A DNA stretch of 47,921 nt from an uncultured Methanobrevibacter sp. (lineage in GTDB: Archaea > Methanobacteriota > Methanobacteria > Methanobacteriales > Methanobacteriaceae): the NCBI RefSeq assembly GCF_946408925.1, contig NZ_CAMJUE010000010.1, forward strand, positions 1 to 47,921, read 5' to 3'. Shown here piece after piece: positions 16,070 through 24,087 of this stretch (positions are counted from its first letter, which is position 1; the number at the start of each line of letters is the position of its first letter). The notes under the pieces were generated by a model that worked only from the letters and a program-made list of their open reading frames with translations, made no database searches and was not told the origin of the DNA. The position numbers were made by a program, and so were the translations under genes.

Positions 16070-17049
16070 TTTTTTAAACATTCATTTAAAAATTCAATTA
16101 CTTCCAAACCGATTAATGAATAATCCTCTTCATCATACAGGTTTTCCTTTTGTGTTTTAAATGATAAAACCTTTAAATCATTTATATTTTCCTTCAAAAT
16201 ATCAACATCTGCTGGTTTATTAAAATAAACACTTTCATCAGAGTTGATAATTAATGCTTTGGCTTTGATGTTTTTCAGCTTGTCTTCAGTGTCAAACTCC
16301 AAAATTGCAGAATTTCTGAAATTCACATCATAAATATCTGCAGTCATCCCCTCATCCACAAAATCATCCAGCAAAGCTTCAATTTCATCTTTAGATAAGT
16401 TACTGAAAACCTTTTCTGAAAATGACTGGGCAAATAAAAAAGTATTTATTGCATTTAAAGCTTTTAATGCACTAACACTATGCTGATTCAAATGGTAATC
16501 ATCAATTGAATCTATTATGGTTTCAAAACCTTTTGAAATAATATATCTGTATCCTGAAATTTTATAATCACTGTTTAAGATTAGAATAAATTCCATATCA
16601 TCAGGATATTCGCATGCCCAGGCAAATACTTCATATCCACTGATTTCCTCACCGATTACACCTAAAATTTTTTTAATTTTAAATTTTTCATCCAGCAATT
16701 GTTTTTTGAAATTCACAATATCTATTACATTGTATTGGGGAAAATCAGACATTAACCCAGACGAAGATGGGGAAAATGAATTGGGGGATCCTAATGGAGT
16801 GATTATGATAAAAAAGAACTCATCCCTGTTAAACTTTCCATTTTCTTTCAAGTAATTATGAGCTCCTTTCAAAACGGACAGTGATTTCTTATATGTTGGG
16901 CAAAATATGATTGCATTGGTTATATAACCTTCATCATCATACTTTGGAATCCCCACAGTCACATATTCCACTTCAACGTTTTCCAATACTTTACCATAAT
17001 CCAGTTTAAAAGAATCAAAAACGTGAGTATTCTTAACATTATTAATCAT
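16066..17049 (-). CDS. MetX-like alpha/beta-hydrolase, probable pseudoenzyme
   Basis: This encodes 327 residues that align with homoserine O-acetyltransferase (MetX). The blocks ITPLGSPNSFSPSSSG and FPQYNVIDIVNFKKQLLDE match MetX landmarks, followed by AWACEYPDDM. The nucleophile elbow, GGSxGG in MetX, reads GEEISG (133-138), so Glu135 stands where the catalytic Ser should be. The C-terminal GHD histidine motif is also not visible. It is therefore unlikely to acetylate homoserine and may be a binding or regulatory protein. The start is ATG 17049 with no ribosome binding site, consistent with a leaderless message. Confidence 0.72.
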   Translation of the reverse strand: MINNVKNTHVFDSFKLDYGKVLENVEVEYVTVGIPKYDDEGYITNAIIFCPTYKKSLSVLKGAHNYLKENGKFNRDEFFFIIITPLGSPNSFSPSSSGLMSDFPQYNVIDIVNFKKQLLDEKFKIKKILGVIGEEISGYEVFAWACEYPDDMEFILILNSDYKISGYRYIISKGFETIIDSIDDYHLNQHSVSALKALNAINTFLFAQSFSEKVFSNLSKDEIEALLDDFVDEGMTADIYDVNFRNSAILEFDTEDKLKNIKAKALIINSDESVYFNKPADVDILKENINDLKVLSFKTQKENLYDEEDYSLIGLEVIEFLNECLKN

Positions 17050-17373
17050 ATATTTAAATAAGTAATTTATTTATATTAAATTTTTATACAATTCGCTAAG
17101 TTATGCCCCTTAAATTCATGACATCACACACATGATAATTCAGATAAATGGTGAAAATTATGACCACAATATACTTGAAAGTAGAGTCAATAATTTATAA
17201 GAAAATATTATAAGTAACAAAATAATGGAACAATCTATTTATTATATTATCAATTAGAATTAATTGTGTGAAATACAATAAGGACATATAGATTAAAAAG
17301 TTTAGATAGATATATTGCAAAAATTTTTAACTCAATCTGAATTAATAATAAAAAAAGAAAAAAGAATAGTTAA
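17050..17373. other. Intergenic region with a possible 17-codon ORF
   Basis: This AT-rich stretch of 324 bases separates two minus-strand genes. The only coding-like signal is a 17-codon plus-strand frame at 17160-17213 (MTTIYLKVESIIYKKIL) with GGTGA five bases before its ATG. It may be chance or a gene remnant. The minus-strand transcript of the gene at 17374 would run into a T-rich stretch (about 17340-17370) suited to archaeal termination. Confidence 0.35.
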
Positions 17374-19980
17374 TTAGAATGGTAAACTTGAATAAATATT
17401 ATTAAGACTAAAAGATTTAGTATTCCAATTAGCTACACTTCCGAGTGAATTTCTTGAACTTGTTGGATCTGCAACGGTCCACTTATTATCAACTAATACC
17501 TGAACCCATACGTGACCATATGTACTTCCACTTGAAAACTTACAAGTTCCATGAACATATCTAGCAGCAAGACCTGAAGCCCTATACATAGCCACAAGCA
17601 AGTGTGACTGATCCACACAATTACCTGATTTGGCATTGTATGTACCTACTGCACCATGTCTAGTATCATAATAGAAACTATATGAAATAGAATCTCTAAC
17701 ATAGTTAAATATGGCTTTTGCCTTAGCTGAATCACTGGTTAAACCACTAGTTACTGATTTAGCAATATTTTTAATAACACTGTTACCAACTTGACAGTTT
17801 ATAGTTGCCTTCAAGTATGCAGACAAATCAGAAATGGTATTTTTATCATTCAAACCGGTTCCTGTTTGACCTGATGAACTTGAACCATACGAAATTGTAC
17901 AATAGTTTGGTAAACGATTTTTATTATCACCATAGAATGTTAAAATTCTAGAGAATGCATCAACCAATTCAGAATAAATGATTTTTCCAACAGCAGATGA
18001 AGCATAATTCTGTGCATGCATATTAGTACTGATATACACTGCGGAATTCTTTGCAACTGTAATATAATCTGCTTTCATCAAATCCCTGGAATTGATATTA
18101 TCACCTGAAGGTGAACTTGGTTCTCCAATTCCAGTTAAAATAGGAATATCATTGGTTTTAGAATTGCCTAACTGGTAAATAGCCTGACTCATTAAGTATA
18201 AAAATTCAGGTACTGTAAATGTTACTCCACCTGCAGAAACAGAGTTCGGTAACTTATTATTATTCGCATAATAAGATTTTAAAGCCCTTGCACCGCTGAT
18301 AATATTATTAATGGATATCAATTTAACTTTATTCACTGTTAAATCAACTTTTCCAGAACTTGGTGCATTTTCATTGTCACCATCGAAATAATATGAAACA
18401 CTATAATTTCCAGGCTCAAAAACCGCACTGATAGTTGCATAACCATTTGAAGAGGTTCTTGCGGAATAATTCTTAGAGTTAACCTTTAAAACAACAATTC
18501 CATTTGAAACAGCTTTATTATTAGCGTCGAGCACTAAAATTTGGCAAGACCTTGTACCTTGATCGAAAGAAGTTGAACTTGTCCATTTCACAGAACTGCC
18601 ACCTCTTTCAACAACACTAATAGGGACAGAACCACTTTTCGCATTAATTTTAGAACTGGCCTTTATAGAATATGAAACTGTATAATTACCAATATCCAAA
18701 TTAATCGGAAGGGAAACAATTCCTTTACTGTCGGTAGTCTTGGTATACTGAGTACCATTTACAGAAAGTGTGATTGTTTTCTTTAATAATGGAACACTGC
18801 CTGATGTTGCAGCTATCTTGAATTGTGTTCCGGCATCTTTACCGAATTTTGTTGTGCTTTTTACGGTGAATGTTGGAGTTTTAGATGGAATGATAGTCAC
18901 CTTGCTGGATGCACTTGATGCCTTGTAATATCCGGATTTAGCAAAGCTATACTTTACAGTATAAACCCCAACTTTAAGTGAAGGCAATTTAAGCACTGCA
19001 ATACCACTGGAAGCGGTTTTGGACTTGTATGTTTTACCGTTCACTTTAAATTTAATTACTTTACCTTTATCAGGTGCATATCCAAATGCATTAAGCAGTT
19101 TAACTCTAATTTTTTTACTATCCTTTTTAAGGAATGTATAATCATTGCATCTTATGGAAGTTTTAACTGACCTAACAACTTTGACCTTGTTGGTTTTTGT
19201 TAAACCATCTATATTATAAGATATGATTTTATGAGTACCGCTTTTAAGATTTCTTAATGATAAACTAGCTACACCTTTACTATTGGTTTTAACCTTGTAT
19301 GTTTTCCCGTTAATCTTAAATCTAACAGTTTTTTTAGCCAATACTTTTCCATTGCTTTTAAGAAAAGTGGCAGTGAACTTTTTGCCGTCTTTATATACTT
19401 TACTCATATCATCTGCAGCAATGGTGGTTAATATTTTAAAAGTATTAGTTAAACTATAACCAGTTACCGGATTGGTTGCTGTAACCTTATATGTTCCGGG
19501 TTTAAGATTAACATCTAAGGAAGCTACACCTTTGCTATCTGTCTTTTTAGTGTATACATGACCGTTTACAGTAATTTTAACATCAGTATTTGCTAATGCA
19601 GTACCGTTTGAGTCTAAAAAGGTTGCTGTATATTTTGTGCTTCCTTTATAATATTTAGTAACATCATTTGAAGTGATTGTTTTTGACACATCAATTGCTG
19701 ATGAATCATTACCGTCACTTGACAAAGCATTACTGTCTTCAATGTTAGTTGATAAAGTACTTGAATCTTCAGATTTTAATACATCATTTGATGAATCGCT
19801 ATCAACAACAGATCCGCTTGCTTTCAATTCATCTGACCCGTTACCGCTTGCAATGGCAACATCATCTGCTGAATTAGAAGCATATGTATCTGTAACATTT
19901 ACATCACTTGCATATATCGCACCAACTGATAATAAAACAGTAAGCGCAAAAATTAAAGTGAGAAATATTCGTTTGTTCAA
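17374..19980 (-). CDS. Secreted Ig-repeat protein with pseudomurein-binding repeats and C71-like peptidase domain
   Basis: This encodes 868 residues. In order: a signal peptide (about 1-24, ending AIYA), a Ser/Asp-rich linker to about 100, and about five Ig-like modules of about 90 residues (recurring KTYKVKTNSKGVASLSL-type strands). Two pseudomurein-binding repeats follow (about 555-600, with NNNKLPNSVSAGG...FLYLMSQAI; and about 672-700, with NRLPNYC), then a C-terminal transglutaminase-fold domain with triad Cys788 (GNCVDQSH), His823 (YGHVW) and Asp838 (VADPTS). Wall-binding repeats plus this domain match pseudomurein endoisopeptidases (PeiW/PeiP, peptidase family C71), so cutting or remodelling of the cell's own wall, or a related crosslinking role, is likely. 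It starts at TTG 19980 after GGAGGT (19989-19994). It is a paralogue of the genes ending at 21871 and 24088. Confidence 0.85.
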   Translation of the reverse strand: MNKRIFLTLIFALTVLLSVGAIYASDVNVTDTYASNSADDVAIASGNGSDELKASGSVVDSDSSNDVLKSEDSSTLSTNIEDSNALSSDGNDSSAIDVSKTITSNDVTKYYKGSTKYTATFLDSNGTALANTDVKITVNGHVYTKKTDSKGVASLDVNLKPGTYKVTATNPVTGYSLTNTFKILTTIAADDMSKVYKDGKKFTATFLKSNGKVLAKKTVRFKINGKTYKVKTNSKGVASLSLRNLKSGTHKIISYNIDGLTKTNKVKVVRSVKTSIRCNDYTFLKKDSKKIRVKLLNAFGYAPDKGKVIKFKVNGKTYKSKTASSGIAVLKLPSLKVGVYTVKYSFAKSGYYKASSASSKVTIIPSKTPTFTVKSTTKFGKDAGTQFKIAATSGSVPLLKKTITLSVNGTQYTKTTDSKGIVSLPINLDIGNYTVSYSIKASSKINAKSGSVPISVVERGGSSVKWTSSTSFDQGTRSCQILVLDANNKAVSNGIVVLKVNSKNYSARTSSNGYATISAVFEPGNYSVSYYFDGDNENAPSSGKVDLTVNKVKLISINNIISGARALKSYYANNNKLPNSVSAGGVTFTVPEFLYLMSQAIYQLGNSKTNDIPILTGIGEPSSPSGDNINSRDLMKADYITVAKNSAVYISTNMHAQNYASSAVGKIIYSELVDAFSRILTFYGDNKNRLPNYCTISYGSSSSGQTGTGLNDKNTISDLSAYLKATINCQVGNSVIKNIAKSVTSGLTSDSAKAKAIFNYVRDSISYSFYYDTRHGAVGTYNAKSGNCVDQSHLLVAMYRASGLAARYVHGTCKFSSGSTYGHVWVQVLVDNKWTVADPTSSRNSLGSVANWNTKSFSLNNIYSSLPF

Positions 19981-20014
19981 AATATTTTACCTCCGTAACA
20001 AAATTAATATACTA

Positions 20015-20095
20015 CGAGATTAAATCTCGCTTACATAATATTTTATACAAATATCTTATATAAACCTTTTTATTAGCTTAATCTCATTAAATGAG
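20015..20095 (-). promoter_or_regulatory. Promoter of the PMBR surface-protein gene, with two dyads
   Basis: On the minus strand, a TATA element (TTTATATAAG, 20055-20064) lies between two odd palindromes. CTCATTAAATGAG (20083-20095) is upstream, and CGAGATTAAATCTCG (20015-20029) lies just downstream of the expected start site. The downstream dyad has the same GAG...CTC arms and the same distance to the TATA box (about 38 bases) as the dyad of the paralogue at 26481-26493. It may be an operator or a 5' leader hairpin. Confidence 0.5.
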
Positions 20096-20570
20096 TTTAA
20101 TTTTAAAAAATAAGTTTAATATATAATTAAAATACTGCTTTAAATTGATTTTTACATAATACTATGTATAAAAAGATTAAAACATGGGAATTAATTTTTA
20201 AAGTAAAATTAGATAATTAAAACCTAAATATTGATTGTAAAAAAGACCTTATAAACAAATATTCATTAAAAAATTATTATATTAAAAAATAATAATATAT
20301 TATTGAATATTTGCGAACTCAGTTGATTTAATAAAAAATTAGAAAAAAATAAGAAAGTTTAATGATTTTATTTTTAAAAAATTTTAAATCTTTCAAAATT
20401 TTATAATTTTAGTGTCATTTTTCTAAAATGCATAAAAAATATATTACATAATTTAAAAATTTATTAATTCATTATTGCATTATCTTGCCAATGCAACTGA
20501 AAATTTTAATGGATTTAACATCATAAAAATATTTAAAAAAAATATGGTGGTGGAAAATTATTTAATCGGA
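20096..20570. other. Long AT-rich intergenic region
   Basis: This is 475 bases of extremely AT-rich sequence between the surface-protein promoter and the 3' end of the next minus-strand gene. I see no ORF with a ribosome binding site, no hairpin with a GC-containing stem and no recognisable RNA. Confidence 0.5.
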
Positions 20571-20999
20571 TTATTTTTCAATTGGTGTTACATTGTTAAG
20601 TTTATTGAATTCAATAAGGTTTTCATAAGTATTTTTCAAATCATTTTCAACTCCATTTTTTGCAAAATCTATAATAAACTTATTTCCTTCAACTTCTATT
20701 AATTCAAAAGATCCAATTTCATTCACAGTGGAATCAGTGTAGTTATAAGTCTTATTAACTTCATGAACCACATACTTGTTTTCTGTATCGTTTGTAGTAT
20801 AATCATCCCAATCATGTTGATTGAACTTTACAACTGACAGAATTTCATCAGCATTCTTAAAAGAATCATATAAAACAAAAACTCCATCTCCGATGCTTTC
20901 AAAATTATTCGGTGCTTTAAAACTACTTTGGTCAACAGCATTGACAGCCCCAATAAGCATCATGCCCAAAATTAAAAATAACAAAATTTTTTTAAACAT
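20571..20999 (-). CDS. Small secreted protein
   Basis: This encodes 142 residues. A signal peptide (about 1-20, FKKILLFLILGMMLIGAVNAV) is followed by a hydrophilic domain with several Asn-X-Ser/Thr sites and no cysteine. ATG 20999 follows GGTGA. The N-terminal pattern (hydrophobic leader, then AVDQSSFKAPNNFESI) resembles the product of the gene at 27441, which has AVDSSNWTKATVGYEEFKIP. They may be distant members of one family of small secreted proteins. The function is unknown. Confidence 0.68.
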   Translation of the reverse strand: MFKKILLFLILGMMLIGAVNAVDQSSFKAPNNFESIGDGVFVLYDSFKNADEILSVVKFNQHDWDDYTTNDTENKYVVHEVNKTYNYTDSTVNEIGSFELIEVEGNKFIIDFAKNGVENDLKNTYENLIEFNKLNNVTPIEK

Positions 21000-21172
21000 A
21001 CTTTCACCACTAATTAAAATTATAATCATATTATTATTTAAATTAATACTATATGCAAATTAATTGAATAACATTTAATTTTGATGATTAAGAATTATTT
21101 TCACATCCTAATTTAAATAAATTGATTTATATAATTTAAAAATTAATTTTAATATATACCATGGTGCATTTC

Positions 21173-21874
21173 ATGAAAAAGAAATATATTATTATAATTA
21201 TAATTTTAGTAATTTTTGCATTTGGATATTATTATGTTAATGATTATTATCATGCAGACACTACAGCAAAAGAATATCTCAATGGAACTGATGATGTGAA
21301 AGTTACAAAAATAGATAACGGACTGTTCATTGATGGACCTGGAAACGATACTGCATTAATCTTTTATCCCGGTGCAAAAGTGGAATACACTTCGTACCTG
21401 CCCCTTCTCAGCAAACTGTCAAGCAAAGGCATTGATTGCTTTTTAATTGAAATGCCATTTAATTTAGCATTTTTTGGAAAGGACAGTGCAGACAATATAC
21501 TAAGTGAATTTAAATATAATAATTATATACTGTCAGGCCATTCCCTTGGAGGAGTTATGGCATCTGAGTACACACATAACTCCGAAAAGATTGATGGACT
21601 TATACTTTTTGAATCATACCCCACTAAAAAAATAAACAAACCTGTATTGTCAATTTTCGGATCAGAAGACAAGGTTCTGAATATGGAAAAATATCATGAA
21701 TCCCGTCCGCTGATGGGGAAAAATTTAACTGAAGTAACAATCATCGGCGGAAACCATGCACAAGTCGGAAATTATGGAAATCAAACCGGCGACGGCGTAG
21801 CTCAAATATCTTCACAGCAACAGCAGGATTTAAGCATTGAGGCAATGACAAGTTTTATTGAAAACATAATTTAA
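21173..21874 (+). CDS. Membrane-anchored alpha/beta hydrolase
   Basis: This encodes 233 residues. One N-terminal helix (about 4-21) anchors a small alpha/beta hydrolase with a complete triad: Ser124 in GHSLGG, Asp166 in FGSEDKV and His195 in GGNHAQVG. The catalytic part faces outside. The fold family includes esterases, thioesterases and deacetylases; the substrate is unknown. Its place among wall-active surface proteins makes a wall or exopolysaccharide ester a possible target, by context only. ATG 21173 is chosen with GGTG upstream; ATG 21161 is possible. It overlaps the convergent gene by four bases. Confidence 0.78.
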   Translation: MKKKYIIIIIILVIFAFGYYYVNDYYHADTTAKEYLNGTDDVKVTKIDNGLFIDGPGNDTALIFYPGAKVEYTSYLPLLSKLSSKGIDCFLIEMPFNLAFFGKDSADNILSEFKYNNYILSGHSLGGVMASEYTHNSEKIDGLILFESYPTKKINKPVLSIFGSEDKVLNMEKYHESRPLMGKNLTEVTIIGGNHAQVGNYGNQTGDGVAQISSQQQQDLSIEAMTSFIENII

Positions 21875-23964
21875 AATGGAAGGCTTGAATATTTGCTGTG
21901 CAATGTGTAAGATTTTATATTCCAGTTGTTTATTTTTCCGAAATTGTTTTTATAGCTTGTTGCATCAGCACAAACCCAGTATTTACCCACCAGAACCTGT
22001 GTCCAAACATGGCCGTAAACATGACCACTGTAGAAATAGCCTGTTCCATGAACATATCTTGCCGGAAGCCCCGCAGTCCTATACATTGCAACCAGCAGAT
22101 GTGACTGGTCAACACAGTTCCCCTTTTTAGCCTTTAATGTTCCCATTGAGCCACGGTGAGTATTATCATAATAGCTATAGGTTATCTCATCTCGAACATA
22201 ATTAAATATTGCTGTGGCCTTTTCAACTTTAGTGGTCAATCCTTTTGTCAGTGATTTTACCAAAGCCTTGAGTTTGGCACTTCCCACTTTACAGTGACTG
22301 GATGACTTTAAAAGCCCTGCTAATCCTGTGCCTGAGTATTTCTGATTGACACCGTTTTTTAACAATAAATTAAATGTAATCTTAACAGGTTGTGACAGTG
22401 AACTTGCAAGATAATTGTTGTTGCCCATAAATTTAACTGAAACCTTATAGTTTCCCTTGTCAACAATAGTGTCAAATGTTGCATATCCCCTTGAAGTGGT
22501 TGTTGCAGTGAATGTTCTTGATTTGATTGTTAACTTGACCGTCTGTCCGGAAATCGCTTTGCCTTTTTCATCCTTCAACAATACCTTAAAAGTCTGGGAC
22601 GGTGAGTTGAATGAACTTGAACTTTTCCAGATTATCATTGCTGATAATCTCTTTTTAACAATTATATTGGCTGATGTGGAATAATCATTTATCTTTGAAT
22701 CTCCTTTAATGGAATAAGTTATGGTATAATTGCCCACATCCAGATTAACGGGTAATGATGCAATCCCATTTTTATCGGTAGTTTTTGAATATGTTTTACC
22801 GTCAATATTGAATGTTACAGTTCTTTTGGCCAATCCCACGCCTCCTGCAGTTGCAGCAACTTTAAATTCAGTGCCGGCACCATATCCGAAAGTCCTTGTG
22901 CTTTTAACTGTCAGAACTGTATTATTTTCAGTGATTATATTGGCAAAATTTGTACCTCCGGATTTTTTGTAATGTTTAGACCCTGCAAATTTAAATTTTA
23001 AGATATAAACTCCTTTTTTAAGGGAAGGCAATTTAAGATATGCTTCACCGTTTTTGTTGGTTTTTTTGGAATATGTCTTTGCGTTAACCGTAATCTTAAC
23101 TTTTCCGGATGATACCGGATCACCGAAAGCATTCAGTAATTTTACCTTGATTGTTTTTGCCTCGTTTATAAAAAAGGTATATGGCTCACTCACCAATCTG
23201 GTGGACAGCTTATTGTATATTCTTATGGTGTATGATTTGGACAGTCCGTCCTTATTATAACATATTATCTTATAGGTTCCTTTTTTAAATTTTTTTAGGG
23301 ATAATGCGGCCTGACCTTTTGAATCTGTTTTGACCTTATAGGTTTTTCCTTTGATTTTGAATTTTATATATTGGCCGCTCAATGGATTTCCATCATTTTT
23401 AAAGAATTTTGCACTGAATTTTTTGCCGTCCCCAATCACTTTATAAGTATTGCCTGAGCTTATTGTAGATAAAACTGTAAATGTTGTTGTTAGCTTATAT
23501 CCTGTGACCGGATTGGTTGAAATCACCTTATAACTTCCGGGATTCAAGTTTATTGCAAGACTTGCAACACCCTGACTGTTTGTTTTTTTGGTAAATAATT
23601 TCCCGCCGACTGAAATTGCCACATCATGATTGGCTAAAACATTTCCATGATTATCAAAAAACACTGCACTGTATTGGGTGCTTCCCTTGTAATATTTGGA
23701 CATGTCTTTTGATTTTACTGTTGAAGACAAATCTACAGCGGATGAATCATTATTTTCATATATGTCGTTGTGATTTTCATTTGAGCTTATGCTTTGATTA
23801 TTGGAATTTGCATTAATTAAAGACTCTTCATTGATTTCAATTGATACATCCTCTTTAAGATTCATATGACTTGAGTTTGTCACATCAACACTTTCTGCTG
23901 ATATTGCAGTGATTGAACACAGAATTATCATTAAACTTATTGTGAAAACAACTTTTTTGTACAA
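21871..23964 (-). CDS. Secreted Ig-repeat protein with C71/transglutaminase-like domain, no PMBR
   Basis: This encodes 697 residues. A signal peptide (about 1-24) is followed by a polar linker, about five Ig-like modules and the C-terminal domain with triad Cys617 (GNCVDQSH), His652 (YGHVW) and Asp667 (CADATS). It ends YSSLPF, like both paralogues. The pseudomurein-binding repeats of the 868-residue paralogue are missing, and the linker before the catalytic domain is short. The chosen start is TTG 23964, because it aligns with the TTG starts of the paralogues and GGGGAAAATATT precedes it. An ATG at 24003 would put 13 polar residues in front of the signal peptide. It probably acts on the cell's own pseudomurein or on surface proteins. 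Confidence 0.8.
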   Translation of the reverse strand: MYKKVVFTISLMIILCSITAISAESVDVTNSSHMNLKEDVSIEINEESLINANSNNQSISSNENHNDIYENNDSSAVDLSSTVKSKDMSKYYKGSTQYSAVFFDNHGNVLANHDVAISVGGKLFTKKTNSQGVASLAINLNPGSYKVISTNPVTGYKLTTTFTVLSTISSGNTYKVIGDGKKFSAKFFKNDGNPLSGQYIKFKIKGKTYKVKTDSKGQAALSLKKFKKGTYKIICYNKDGLSKSYTIRIYNKLSTRLVSEPYTFFINEAKTIKVKLLNAFGDPVSSGKVKITVNAKTYSKKTNKNGEAYLKLPSLKKGVYILKFKFAGSKHYKKSGGTNFANIITENNTVLTVKSTRTFGYGAGTEFKVAATAGGVGLAKRTVTFNIDGKTYSKTTDKNGIASLPVNLDVGNYTITYSIKGDSKINDYSTSANIIVKKRLSAMIIWKSSSSFNSPSQTFKVLLKDEKGKAISGQTVKLTIKSRTFTATTTSRGYATFDTIVDKGNYKVSVKFMGNNNYLASSLSQPVKITFNLLLKNGVNQKYSGTGLAGLLKSSSHCKVGSAKLKALVKSLTKGLTTKVEKATAIFNYVRDEITYSYYDNTHRGSMGTLKAKKGNCVDQSHLLVAMYRTAGLPARYVHGTGYFYSGHVYGHVWTQVLVGKYWVCADATSYKNNFGKINNWNIKSYTLHSKYSSLPF

Positions 23965-24087
23965 AATATTTTCCCCTTGCTGATAATGATTAAAAAAATC
24001 CATAAAAATTTAAATATAATTAATTATTATTTAATGAAAATATTTTATTTAAATCTTTGTCAAAAAAAGAATGAAAAAAAATAAAAT

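Noticed and set aside
20475-20702. 75-codon plus-strand frame antisense to the small secreted protein
   Set aside because: Its composition (Asn/Ile/Phe/Lys) is that of antisense AT-rich DNA. There is no ribosome binding site, and the opposite strand carries a gene with signal peptide and GGTGA.
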